Part shown: one piece after another, positions 7,652 to 15,477 of the stretch
Numbering within the stretch: position 1 is the first letter of the stretch
Layout of the letters: each line of letters starts with the position of its first letter
Assembly: GCA_009928785.1 (NCBI GenBank)
Contig: SABY01000028.1
Span: forward strand, 1-35,981
DNA from: Clostridia bacterium
Lineage (GTDB): Bacteria; Bacteroidota; Bacteroidia; Bacteroidales; 4484-276
Length of the DNA: 35,981 nucleotides
Direction of reading: 5' to 3'
Position numbers and translations under genes: made by a program
Notes under the pieces: model-generated
What the model saw: only the letters and a program-made list of their open reading frames with translations
What the model was told of the DNA's origin: nothing
The model's database searches: none

Positions 7652-7959
7652 GAAGACTGCCTACTGTGGACTGCCAACTGTGAACTGCCTCCTGAAGACT
7701 CCCTCCTGAAGACTCCCTCCTGAGAACTGCCTCCTGAGAACTGCCTACTGTGAACTGCCTACTGTGAACTGCCTACTGAAGACTCCCTCCTGAAGACTCC
7801 CTCCTGAGAACTGCCTCCTGAGAACTGCCTACTGAGAACTGCCTACTGTGGACTGCCTACTGTGAACTGCCTCCTGAAGACTGCCTCCTGAAGACTCCCT
7901 CCTGAGAACTGCCTACTGTGGACTGCCTACTGTGGACTGCCTACTGTGGACTACCTACT
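7652..7959. repeat. Tandem array B, 14-bp unit (22 copies), running into a CDS
   Basis: Twenty-two contiguous 14-bp units of the form G(TGA/AAG/TGG/AGA)ACT(G/C)CCT(A/C)CT fill 308 bases. The three-base variable slot takes only four values, so the units are four main types shuffled along the array. Blocks of GAAGACTCCCTCCT pairs recur at 7694 and 7778, suggesting segmental duplication within it. The last two units overlap the 3' end of the MORN lipoprotein gene. It shares no sequence with array A but has the same unit length. Confidence 0.95.
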
Positions 7960-8396
7960 GAGTTCTTCTCACTATAATCAATCTCTTTTATCAGCTCGCC
8001 CTTTTCGTCCCAGAAACGCCAGATGCCCGATCGTGCCCCATCAGCAAAGTGGCCTTCGTAATATTTCTGTCCGTTTTCGTGCCATGTGATGGTGATGCCA
8101 TCGTTGCGTCCGTTGGTGTATTGGCCTTCGCTCCATTTGTTGCCGTTGCTGTAATATGACGTCCAGGTTCCATGTTTTTTACCATCGAGATAGGTGCCAC
8201 GCATGCGCAATTGCCCTTCGGGGTAATAATAAGCCTCTTCGACCATGCGGCGCTGGTCGCCGTGGTTGTCGAAATACTGAACTACTTTGGGCGATCCGTC
8301 GTCGTAGCTCTCTTTCACGGTTTCTTCAAGCCCGGAAGCGCATCCGGCCAGTAAGGATATGAAAATGAGCAAGTATAGGAATTTTGATTTTTTCAT
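7941..8396 (-). CDS. MORN-repeat lipoprotein (YwqK-like)
   Basis: A 151-residue lipoprotein (signal ending LLAGC, Cys19) with about four 'YYPEGQLRMRGTYLDGKKHGTW' style repeats (residues ~55-140) of the MORN/YwqK type. Such proteins are common in Bacteroidota; database names like 'toxin-antitoxin system YwqK family antitoxin' carry little functional weight. The final residues (about VGSPQ) and the stop codon are encoded by tandem array B, so array growth has probably replaced the original 3' end. It begins 30 bases after the pyrC stop and is likely co-transcribed with pyrC. Confidence 0.8.
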   Translation of the reverse strand: MKKSKFLYLLIFISLLAGCASGLEETVKESYDDGSPKVVQYFDNHGDQRRMVEEAYYYPEGQLRMRGTYLDGKKHGTWTSYYSNGNKWSEGQYTNGRNDGITITWHENGQKYYEGHFADGARSGIWRFWDEKGELIKEIDYSEKNSVGSPQ

Positions 8397-8426
8397 TGTG
8401 TAAAGTATGCTGGTTTTTAATATTTA

Positions 8427-9776
8427 TCATCTGTCGAACAGCAGCCGCTGGCCCTTAAACTGTTCGTAAAATCTGCCGCGATTGTAAACGAGGTTGCCAT
8501 TTACAAAAGTATAAAGTACGCGGCTGGAGAAGGTTTCGCCCTCAAACGGCGACCATCCGCATTTGTACAATATGTTGGATTTGCTCACTTGCCAGGGGCT
8601 GTCGGTATCGATGAGCACCAGGTCGGCATGGTAGCCTTCGCGTATAAAGCCACGTTTTTGCACATTAAAACAAATGGCCGGCGCATGGCACATCTTCTCC
8701 ACGATGCGTTGGAGGGTGATCTTGCCACGCAGGCTAAACTCAATCATGGCTGGCAACGCGTGTTGCACCAGCGGTCCGCCCGAAGGCGCCTTGAGATAAG
8801 GTTGCTCTTTTTCGGCAATGGTATGCGGGGCGTGGTCGGTAGCGATTACATCCAGGCGGTTGTCGAGTAGCGCGTTGAAAAGCCCCAGCTTGTCGCCGAT
8901 GGTTTTGATGGCAGGGTTCCACTTGATAAAATTACCCTGGCGCACATAATCCTCCGCCGAAAAATTGAGATGATGCACACACACTTCGGCGGTGATTCGT
9001 TTTTGTGCTAATGGGATTTTGTTATCAAACAACTCCGTTTCGTGTGCCGTAGAGAGATGCAGCACATGCAGCCGGGTGTTGTTTTTGCGCGCCAGCGCCA
9101 CAGCAAAAGATGACGAAAGGTAGCAGGCCTCGGCGCTGCGTATGTCGGGGTGTAAGGTCACAGGTACGTCGTCGCCGTATTTTTGGATGGCCTCCTGCAA
9201 ATTGTGACGAATGGTGGCCTCGTCTTCGCAGTGAACAGCTACAAGGCAAGGTGCTTCTGCAAAAATATCTTCAAGTGTCTGCGGATTATCCACCAGCATG
9301 TTGCCCGTGGAGGCGCCCATAAAAACTTTGATGCCACACACATTTCGCGGGTTGGTTTTTTTTATCTCATCCAGGTTGTCGTTGGAAGCGCCCATATAAA
9401 AAGAATAATTGGCCAACGACTTTTCGGCGGCAAGTGCGTACTTTTCTTCGAGCAGCTCCTGAGTAAGCGTATTGGGGATGGTATTGGGCATCTCCATAAA
9501 TGAAGTGATGCCTCCCGCCACGGCGGCTTTGCTCTCGGTGGCAATGTCGGCTTTGTGCGTAAGGCCAGGCTCACGAAAATGAACCTGATCGTCGATTACT
9601 CCGGGAATAAGGTATTTACCTTTAGCATCCACAAACTCATGCGAATGATACTGATGTTTATAAAGATCGACGTCGTGCTGAAGTATCTTTTCTATCAGTC
9701 CGTCGCGCACCAGCACCGAACCCTTGAATATTTCACCTTCATTTACAATTTGTGCATTCGTAATTATGTAACTCAT
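8427..9776 (-). CDS. pyrC: Dihydroorotase
   Basis: Catalyses the reversible ring closure of carbamoyl aspartate to dihydroorotate, the third step of pyrimidine synthesis. The 449-residue protein carries the amidohydrolase signatures: 'GVIDDQVHFREPGLTHKADI' (59-78), 'CGIKVFMGASTGNML' with the probable carboxylated Lys150, 'RLHVLHLST' and 'IATDHAPHTIAEK' (~310). The usual His-x-His of the first metal motif is Gln64-x-His66. From memory, the same substitution occurs in the Porphyromonas enzyme, so it is a clade trait. The ATG at 9788 is in frame four codons upstream, but a TAnnTTTG box at 9797-9804 would start transcription almost on top of it, so I prefer 9776. Confidence 0.93.
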   Translation of the reverse strand: MSYIITNAQIVNEGEIFKGSVLVRDGLIEKILQHDVDLYKHQYHSHEFVDAKGKYLIPGVIDDQVHFREPGLTHKADIATESKAAVAGGITSFMEMPNTIPNTLTQELLEEKYALAAEKSLANYSFYMGASNDNLDEIKKTNPRNVCGIKVFMGASTGNMLVDNPQTLEDIFAEAPCLVAVHCEDEATIRHNLQEAIQKYGDDVPVTLHPDIRSAEACYLSSSFAVALARKNNTRLHVLHLSTAHETELFDNKIPLAQKRITAEVCVHHLNFSAEDYVRQGNFIKWNPAIKTIGDKLGLFNALLDNRLDVIATDHAPHTIAEKEQPYLKAPSGGPLVQHALPAMIEFSLRGKITLQRIVEKMCHAPAICFNVQKRGFIREGYHADLVLIDTDSPWQVSKSNILYKCGWSPFEGETFSSRVLYTFVNGNLVYNRGRFYEQFKGQRLLFDR

Positions 9777-9796
9777 CTTTCTTTTCATTTTAAAAC

Positions 9797-9804
9797 CAAA
9801 AGTA
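9797..9804 (-). promoter_or_regulatory. Putative -7 element of pyrC
   Basis: The reverse strand reads TACTTTTG, matching TAnnTTTG. The expected transcription start (~9790) leaves about 15 nt before the preferred start at 9776. The remaining sequence to 10030 shows no gene; the only structure I see is the small palindrome GGTTAATAACC near 9917. Confidence 0.6.
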
Positions 9805-10030
9805 ATTAATACTAACAGAAAATTACCGATCAGGTTTTAATTTCCCGGCAAATTCTAAAAAGTAATAAGGTTGGCAGGTCTCAGTCAGCAGTACAAGGGT
9901 TGCCATCTATTTCAGGGTTAATAACCTTGAACAACGTTCTCAGTGGCAAGTTGTAAAAACGTAGCAACAGGGAGTCAATTTTACTTAAATCTGGCCAAAA
10001 AGCAATTCCCTCTCACATGCTAGGAAACGA

Positions 10031-11413
10031 CTAACCCACTGGCGCCTGCATTTTATCATCAGTAGCTTTTTTGGCAAAAACCAAATTAACACCGAAACGG
10101 AAAATGAAAACACTGGTTTGGTTGAGTGAGAAAGGAGCTGTAAAGTTTTCGGCCATCAGATAGAGCTGCACGGGACCCAAATTTCCGGCAAAGCCAACTC
10201 CGGGATTCAGGGCGCTCGATTTGTAAATGGTATTCGAAATCGTGATTTGAGCTCGTTTGCTAAATCTGCGCGTGTAGGCCAACGAAAAAGTTGTTTGGCT
10301 GTAGCCACCAAAAAACTGACTGCGCAACAGCACGTTCAGCAGGTCATCGTGGGTAAAGGCATAGCCAGCGCCCAGATTAAGCATGGCGGGCAGCCGGGTA
10401 CGGTATTGAGCATCCGTTTCGGTAATACCAAACTCGTTGGCAATAGAGTCGAGGACATGATCGAGGCGGTCGTGGTCGAACGTGTTATCGACGAAATATT
10501 TATTGATATCAAAACCTTCAAAGACAACTTTTTTGTTGGGATCGTTGGTTTTGTAGTTACGCAGGTTTTCTTTCCAGCCGATGCTGCCCAGGTTGAGCAG
10601 GCTTGCCCATAGGTTTGTTTTGAGGTTTAGCTGATAGGTCGCACCCAGATCGATGGCAAATCCTGAATTGCGGATGTTGGGCAGCCAATCGCGGGGTTCG
10701 ATGTCACGGGATCCCAATCCCGGTACCGACATATTGATATCTATGTCGGTGGATGCTGTTAAGGTAGAATGCGTTTGGTCGGTATGCAAAAAAATATCGG
10801 TGCTATGGGTAGAAAGGTTGGCAATGCCTTGCAAATATTTGAGCGTTACACCTGCCGTTAATCCGGGTATTACCTTGCGTGCGTAGCCAAACGCATATTC
10901 GCGGTAATAACTCATATTGATGGCTGACCCGCCGAGGTTTACATCTTTACCACCAAAATCGCTGCTGTCGGCGCCATAAAACAAAAAACTCAGCAAATTT
11001 TTTTCGATATTCACCTGCAACTGACCCTGGTCTGCTACCCGAAAGTGGAAGTAATTCTCACCATGCTGCAAGCCAAAAGCAAAGTATTCTTCACCACCAT
11101 TTAAATTAACACGCGATTCGTTGGAGAGACGGCTGTAAATATGATCGCGGTCGATCACCAGCGAGTCGCCTCTTCTTATAACTATATCGTCGTAGCGAAT
11201 GGTGTTTTCAAAACCTACCTTTACCGACGACAGAAAAGGAATACCTACATACAACCGGTAATCAGGCGTAAAGGCAGGGTTTATCTGATTACGTTGCGGA
11301 ATCAAATCCATATAAACCAACGAGCGGTCGGCCTGCCCTGCCGCATCCATCATAGATACAACAACTGCCACAGCAACCAGTAAAAGACGCAGCAATGCAT
11401 TTCTTTTTTCCAT
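10031..11413 (-). CDS. DUF5723-family outer-membrane protein
   Basis: A 460-residue exported protein. The signal peptide is ~1-27 ('LLLVAVAVVVSMMDAAGQ'). The mature part opens 'MDLIPQRNQINPAFTPDYRLYVGIPFLSSV', typical of the Bacteroidota DUF5723 family, and continues with alternating polar/hydrophobic strands rich in aromatic residues, ending in a strand with 'FIFRFGVNLVF'. This suggests an outer-membrane beta barrel. The family's function is unknown. It lies 124 bases downstream of the glycosyltransferase, with its own TAnnTTTG promoter between. Confidence 0.75.
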   Translation of the reverse strand: MEKRNALLRLLLVAVAVVVSMMDAAGQADRSLVYMDLIPQRNQINPAFTPDYRLYVGIPFLSSVKVGFENTIRYDDIVIRRGDSLVIDRDHIYSRLSNESRVNLNGGEEYFAFGLQHGENYFHFRVADQGQLQVNIEKNLLSFLFYGADSSDFGGKDVNLGGSAINMSYYREYAFGYARKVIPGLTAGVTLKYLQGIANLSTHSTDIFLHTDQTHSTLTASTDIDINMSVPGLGSRDIEPRDWLPNIRNSGFAIDLGATYQLNLKTNLWASLLNLGSIGWKENLRNYKTNDPNKKVVFEGFDINKYFVDNTFDHDRLDHVLDSIANEFGITETDAQYRTRLPAMLNLGAGYAFTHDDLLNVLLRSQFFGGYSQTTFSLAYTRRFSKRAQITISNTIYKSSALNPGVGFAGNLGPVQLYLMAENFTAPFSLNQTSVFIFRFGVNLVFAKKATDDKMQAPVG

Positions 11414-11448
11414 AGTGTTAACTTTTTAATACCCTTGCGAAAGACACG

Positions 11449-11456
11449 CAAAAATA
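11449..11456 (-). promoter_or_regulatory. Putative -7 element of the DUF5723 gene
   Basis: The reverse strand reads TATTTTTG, 36 bases upstream of the start codon at 11413; a full match to TAnnTTTG. Confidence 0.55.
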
Positions 11457-11537
11457 AAAAGAAACACTTCATGAGAACACACAGTGGTGAAAAAGTTTTT
11501 GCAGTCGAAATAGGGATCGTCAGGCTTAAAACTCCAA

Positions 11538-12281
11538 TTAATGAGATTGTCCAGACCCGGCGGCAGGCGTTACTTTTTTAAACCTTAATTTGATAACGCC
11601 AAAAATGGCTTCTTTAAAAATACCGGCGTTCATCTTAGAGGTTCCTTCTTTGCGGTCGGTGAAGATGATGGGCACCTCCACTACCTTAAAGCCAAGTTTG
11701 GTGGCGGTAAATTTCATCTCTATCTGAAAAGCATACCCTATGAATTTGATCTTGCTCAGGTCGATGGTTTCGAGCACGCGGCGGCGGTAACAAACGAAGC
11801 CGGCGGTGGAGTCGGCAATTTGCAGGCCCGTTACAACTTTTACGTATTTTGAGGCAAAGTACGACATCATCACGCGTCCCATGGGCCAGTTTACTACGCG
11901 AATCACGTTGTCAACGTAGCGCGAACCGATGGCCACGTCGGCGCCATTTTCGCACGCTCTCACCAGGAGCGCGAGGTCGTCGGGGCTGTGCGAAAAGTCG
12001 GCGTCCATCTCGATAATGTATTGGTAATTGCGCTCCAGCGCCCACCTGAAACCATGTATATACGCGGTGCCCAGGCCGAGCTTTCCTTTTCGCTCCTGGA
12101 TGTGAAGCCTTGCGGGAAACTCGGTCATCAGCCGCTTTACAATAGCTGCGGTGCCATCGGGCGAACCATCTTCGACAACCAGAATATGAAAGTTGCCCTC
12201 AAGATCAAAAACATACCTGATGATGTTTTCGATGTTTTCCTTTTCGTTGTAGGTGGGAATGATGACCAGTTTTTCTGCCAT
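11538..12281 (-). CDS. Polyprenol-phosphate mannosyltransferase-like GT2 glycosyltransferase
   Basis: A 247-residue GT-A fold glycosyltransferase of family 2. It transfers a sugar, typically mannose from GDP-mannose, to a polyprenyl phosphate at the cytoplasmic face of the membrane. 'VIIPTYNEKENI' (6-17), 'LVVEDGSPDGT' (34-44, Asp38), 'EMDADFSHSPDD' (91-102, the DxD motif at 93-95) and 'ADSTAGFVCYRR' are all in place. No C-terminal membrane domain is present, as in the soluble Dpm1-like subgroup. Only 10 bases separate it from the toxin gene, so it is likely transcribed with the toxin-antitoxin pair unless an unseen promoter intervenes. Confidence 0.9.
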   Translation of the reverse strand: MAEKLVIIPTYNEKENIENIIRYVFDLEGNFHILVVEDGSPDGTAAIVKRLMTEFPARLHIQERKGKLGLGTAYIHGFRWALERNYQYIIEMDADFSHSPDDLALLVRACENGADVAIGSRYVDNVIRVVNWPMGRVMMSYFASKYVKVVTGLQIADSTAGFVCYRRRVLETIDLSKIKFIGYAFQIEMKFTATKLGFKVVEVPIIFTDRKEGTSKMNAGIFKEAIFGVIKLRFKKVTPAAGSGQSH

Positions 12282-12291
12282 TTTTGCTTTA

Positions 12292-12633
12292 TTAATTTTC
12301 GAAAAGTGTTTTTAATTTAAGATATACTTCTTGCTGTAGTTCCGAATTAATTACTCCAAGTTTTCGCTTAAGAAGAATCTTAGGAATAGTAACTATTTTG
12401 TGCACACGCAAAATCGAATCCACTGCTAATCCTGTTCCATTCCAGTTAGATGAATTCTTTTCAATGAGAATATCACTGCTCAAAAGTGTATGGCTCAGAT
12501 TACTTGAAATAAATGCTCTAATAATCTGATGATACTTACCTATTTCATTAGTCAAACATAAAGCTGGTCGCGGTTTTACACCGGATAAATCATCAAATGG
12601 GAAAGGCACCAACACGATAGAATTCTTAATCAT
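12292..12633 (-). CDS. PemK/MazF-family toxin (type II TA)
   Basis: A 113-residue protein with the MazF-fold opening 'IVLVPFPFDDLSGVKPRPALCL' (6-27), where beta-strand 1 and the basic loop before PRPAL carry the active-site region of these mRNA interferases. It ends 'LRVHKIVTIPKILLKRKLGVI', matching the usual last strand and helix. Its start overlaps the antitoxin's end by 8 bases, so the pair is translationally coupled, antitoxin first. Likely to cleave RNA when freed from the antitoxin; the target sequence cannot be predicted. Confidence 0.85.
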   Translation of the reverse strand: MIKNSIVLVPFPFDDLSGVKPRPALCLTNEIGKYHQIIRAFISSNLSHTLLSSDILIEKNSSNWNGTGLAVDSILRVHKIVTIPKILLKRKLGVINSELQQEVYLKLKTLFEN

Positions 12634-12862
12634 TTATCTGCTCTCCATCGGTAAATGAATACATATCTTCAACCTTATCCATCAAAAAACTAAAAGCAGG
12701 ATTGATATTTATAGATTTCATCCAGAGTGCTTCTTCGTCCTCATCTTTGGTATCATCATACAAAATAATCACCTTAACATCTTTATCAATTCTATTAAGA
12801 GGATAGGTCATGTTCAGAACGCCTTGCTTATCTGTTTTTGAAAAAATCTCTATTGCCTTCAT
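12626..12862 (-). CDS. Antitoxin of the PemK/MazF-type pair
   Basis: A 78-residue acidic protein directly upstream of and overlapping the toxin gene. The pattern 'MKAIEIFSKTDKQGVLNMTYPLN..DKDVKVIILYDD' followed by 'WMKSININPAFSFL' and 'DMYSFTDGEQIND' is that of small proteins found next to PemK-like toxins in Bacteroidota. The N-terminal part could form the DNA-binding domain and the acidic C-terminus the toxin-wrapping tail, though I see no AbrB or RHH motif with certainty. A TAnnTTTG box lies 19 bases upstream. Confidence 0.75.
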   Translation of the reverse strand: MKAIEIFSKTDKQGVLNMTYPLNRIDKDVKVIILYDDTKDEDEEALWMKSININPAFSFLMDKVEDMYSFTDGEQIND

Positions 12863-12880
12863 GTTTATTTAGTTTTTTTA

Positions 12881-12888
12881 CAAAGATA
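12881..12888 (-). promoter_or_regulatory. Putative -7 element of the toxin-antitoxin operon
   Basis: The reverse strand reads TATCTTTG, matching TAnnTTTG; the leader would be short (~12 nt). The stretch from here to 13307 contains no convincing gene, only the hairpins noted below. Confidence 0.55.
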
Positions 12889-13128
12889 TAAAAATCCTAA
12901 AACGCAAATAGCTGCCCGGAAGTATCAAAGGCGGAATGAAGTAGCCTGCCCCATTTTTCGGGATAAGAATCTAAAACCAACTTTATTAATCTAATCAGAG
13001 AGTGTGATAAAAAAACTAAATTTTCACTCGACCCTTGCGGCCACTTTAGAGTAGTTTCTGATGCCCCGAAAACCGGAATCACATTTTTCATTATTGAGTC
13101 CAGTCTAAAAAGCCATAAGACCCCTAAA

Positions 13129-13222
13129 TCCCCTTAAGGGGACTTTTCCAAACTTCTGATTTTTAGTACTTCTTGCGCCGGCTGGCGGATCAGGGGTAAA
13201 AAGGACTAATGATCAGAAGTTT
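13129..13222. repeat. Palindrome plus 18-bp inverted repeat in an intergenic region
   Basis: TCCCCTTAAGGGGA (13129-13142) is a perfect palindrome inside the Bacteroidota-style block 'GACCCCTAAATCCCCTTAAGG'. Next, 13150-13167 and 13205-13222 form inverted arms that pair at 16 of 18 positions (core AAACTTCTGAT) around a 37-base GC-rich loop. It could be a small non-coding repeat or a terminator-like element. It lies upstream of the promoter of the TPR gene. Confidence 0.5.
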
Positions 13223-13307
13223 TTGAGTTTTTATACTACACTCATTATCGGTTTTGTACAATGTGTTTCGCAATAAAAAGAAAAGTATACAATCAGGTTT
13301 TCAACAT

Positions 13308-13315
13308 TATCTTTG
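13308..13315 (+). promoter_or_regulatory. Putative -7 element of the TPR-HTH gene
   Basis: TATCTTTG matches TAnnTTTG. It lies downstream of the longest-ORF start (13254) and upstream of the ATG at 13356, which argues for the later start. Confidence 0.55.
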
Positions 13316-13355
13316 CCAGATAGAAACAAGAACCTGGCTCAGGGGGAGCAACACA

Positions 13356-15059
13356 ATGACAAACGCAAGGTATTTGTTGATTTATTTATTTACGATTCTG
13401 TTAAGCTTTTCTGCTATTGCACAGCAGCGGCCAAAGGCAGAACCTGCCACAACCAACCGTATCGATGAACTTCTAAACAAAATTGACACGCTGCATACAA
13501 GCCACACCGACTCTGCTTTACAACTGGCGCTTTATACATTGGAGCTTTCGCAAAAAATTGGCTACCAACATGGCGAGGTAGCTACAATGAACTTTCTGGC
13601 AGAAATATACTGGGAGAAAACGGAATTGAAAACCGCACTCGATTACGCCGATCGAGCCAAAGTAAAAGCACAAAAGCAAAAAGACAATAAGGCCTATGCC
13701 GATGCCTTATTGATTATCGGGAAAATTTATACCGATCTGGGCGACTACAACAAGAGCGCCGACCTGAACTATGAAGCCCTGCGAATATTCGACAAGCTGG
13801 CCGACCAGGAGGGATCCAGCCGTGCCCTCAACAGGATTGGTTATGTGTATTTCGAGCAAGGCAACTATACCAAGGCGCTTGAGTATTATTCACAGTCGTT
13901 GGAGATAGCCCGCAAAATCGACGACCAGGTGGGGATTTCACGCGGCCTCAACAATGTGGCTGCCTGCCACGGAATTGTGGGCAACCTTGAGCAATGCGAG
14001 CATTACATCAGGCAGGCTTTGGCTATCAGCAGCCAGTTGGGACAAAAATTGATGATGGGTATCAATTACCTCAATCTTGGCCTCCTCTCGCAGGATTCCA
14101 AAAACTACGACACTGCTTATTTTTATCTGCAGAAAGCGGCAATCATTTTTACCGAACAAAACAATGTGCCCAAGCTCACCAGTGTTTATCTGAGCCTTTC
14201 GGAATATTATAAAGAACTTAGGGACTTCCCCAAAGCGCTCGAATATGCAAACAGGGCATGGAACGAAGGCACCCTTCACAAGCTAAAAAAAGCCAAATAC
14301 GAAGCCGCCGGGCAGTTGCATGCAATTTATCTTTTGCAGGACGATCTGGTAAATGCCTACAAATACAGCACGTTGCAGTTTCAGATGAAAGACAGCCTGG
14401 AGATAGAGCGCAGCATGACGCGTCTTTCGCAGTTGGAAATGATGTATGACTTTGAAAAACAACAAAGCGCCGAACAGCTTTCGCAGCAGGCACGCGAATT
14501 TACACTTATCCTGGTGGTTACTGTTCTTATTTCCATGTTAATATTATTCATCGTTGTTCTGATGGCGCGCCATCGCCTTCGGGCCAAAAATGCTATCATC
14601 CTGCAAAAGCAACTCGAAAATGATATTGATAGCAAAAACAAAGAGCTTACCGCTAATGTGATGGCGCTGATGCGCAAAAACGAAACCCTCTCCGACATTG
14701 CCGGCAAGCTGATGGAAATACGCGATGAAGCGGTGAAGGAGGAAACAAAATTTGCCATTAAAAAAATTGCGGTTGATCTGCAAAAAACTACCGACGATGA
14801 GATTTGGAAAGAGTTTGAGGTACGCTTCATGCAGGTTCACCATGAGTTTTACCAAAAAATTATCAGCCAATTTCCCAACCTTACCCCTGCCGAACAGCGA
14901 CTGTGCGCCTTCTTGCGGCTAAATATGACCAGCAAAGAAATTTCGGAGCTTACAGGTCAGCGTACCGGCACACTGGAAATAGCCAGGTCGCGCTTACGCA
15001 AAAAACTGGGCATCGCCAACACCCAAACCAACCTGGTGACTTTCCTTTCACAGATTTAA
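13356..15059 (+). CDS. TPR protein with membrane helix and LuxR-like HTH
   Basis: A 567-residue membrane-anchored regulator-like protein. The start at 13356 is chosen because it has a strong Shine-Dalgarno-like AGGGGGAG, a promoter box at 13308, and gives a clean signal peptide ('LLIYLFTILLSFSAIAQQ'). Residues ~50-350 form about seven tetratricopeptide repeats ('ALEYYSQSLEIARKIDDQVG'). A membrane span follows at ~383-407, then a coiled-coil stretch with 'KNAIILQKQLENDIDSKNKELT' and a C-terminal helix-turn-helix (~508-567: 'LTPAEQRLCAFLRLNMTSKEI'). The sensing part would face the periplasm and the HTH the cytoplasm. This layout is common in Bacteroidota; ligand and target are unknown. Confidence 0.88.
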   Translation: MTNARYLLIYLFTILLSFSAIAQQRPKAEPATTNRIDELLNKIDTLHTSHTDSALQLALYTLELSQKIGYQHGEVATMNFLAEIYWEKTELKTALDYADRAKVKAQKQKDNKAYADALLIIGKIYTDLGDYNKSADLNYEALRIFDKLADQEGSSRALNRIGYVYFEQGNYTKALEYYSQSLEIARKIDDQVGISRGLNNVAACHGIVGNLEQCEHYIRQALAISSQLGQKLMMGINYLNLGLLSQDSKNYDTAYFYLQKAAIIFTEQNNVPKLTSVYLSLSEYYKELRDFPKALEYANRAWNEGTLHKLKKAKYEAAGQLHAIYLLQDDLVNAYKYSTLQFQMKDSLEIERSMTRLSQLEMMYDFEKQQSAEQLSQQAREFTLILVVTVLISMLILFIVVLMARHRLRAKNAIILQKQLENDIDSKNKELTANVMALMRKNETLSDIAGKLMEIRDEAVKEETKFAIKKIAVDLQKTTDDEIWKEFEVRFMQVHHEFYQKIISQFPNLTPAEQRLCAFLRLNMTSKEISELTGQRTGTLEIARSRLRKKLGIANTQTNLVTFLSQI

Positions 15060-15171
15060 ACTTGACCAGCGGTGAGGGCTGGCTTTCCGTGATCAGAAAT
15101 ACTGCTACACGTTGTAAAGTCATTTTTTCATCGAACCAGGCGGGCGCTTCTCATCAGCCTTTTATAGTTCC

Positions 15172-15219
15172 ATACAGGAATTGTATAGGTAGCATCACGA
15201 CACGATACAGGTATTGTAT
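15172..15219. promoter_or_regulatory. Two phased 15-bp palindromes, possible operator pair
   Basis: ATACAGGAATTGTAT (15172-15186) and ATACAGGTATTGTAT (15205-15219) differ at one base and each has ATACA/TGTAT arms. They are 33 bases apart, about three helical turns. They lie upstream of the small gene at 15284 and could bind a dimeric repressor, or could be two copies of a dispersed repeat. Confidence 0.4.
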
Positions 15220-15283
15220 GGGTAAAAAATTTGCCTGTAAATGGTATCTTACTAATCTTTGCAGCCAACAACTCAATAGGGTC

Positions 15284-15436
15284 ATGGCCAAAGTCATTAA
15301 AAAGAAAAATAGTAATCCGAAAACTGCCGATGATACGGATGAGTTGGCGCGCTTCCGCAAGAAAAAGCAAATACAAAACAGTGCTTTAAAAAAAATATTA
15401 GAGAAATTGGATCAGCCCGACAGGGCAAAATCTTAA
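15284..15436 (+). CDS. Small highly charged protein, 50 residues, unknown function
   Basis: The ATG at 15284 opens a 50-residue ORF: a basic N-terminus ('MAKVIKKKNSNPK'), an acidic stretch ('TADDTDELARFRKKKQ') and a Lys/Glu-rich predicted helix ('ALKKILEKLD'). The reading frame extends upstream as far as 14903, but that part overlaps the TPR gene in another frame and does not look like protein. 'ELARFRKKKQIQN' resembles small uncharacterised proteins I associate with Bacteroidota. It has no signal peptide and may bind nucleic acid by charge, which is only a guess. A near-consensus promoter (TAATCTTTG, one base too many) lies at about 15253. Confidence 0.5.
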   Translation: MAKVIKKKNSNPKTADDTDELARFRKKKQIQNSALKKILEKLDQPDRAKS

Positions 15437-15477
15437 TACACTTAACCAAGCTATTTATTCACTAAACTTTATCAAAA

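Noticed and set aside
7105..7959. CRISPR array
   Set aside because: Units are 14 bp and abut directly with no unique spacers, and there are no cas genes.
9573..9593. Dihydroorotase with His to Gln in the first metal motif, as a possible inactive enzyme
   Set aside because: All other motifs are intact and, from memory, the same substitution occurs in the Porphyromonas enzyme, so it is a clade trait and not damage.
12897..13091. 64-codon minus-strand ORF
   Set aside because: No recognisable family, no ribosome site, and it lies in a repeat-rich spacer; it may be a remnant but cannot be supported.
14903..15280. Upstream extension of the 50-residue ORF
   Set aside because: The first part overlaps the TPR gene in another frame and the rest crosses the palindrome pair; only the part from 15284 looks like protein.
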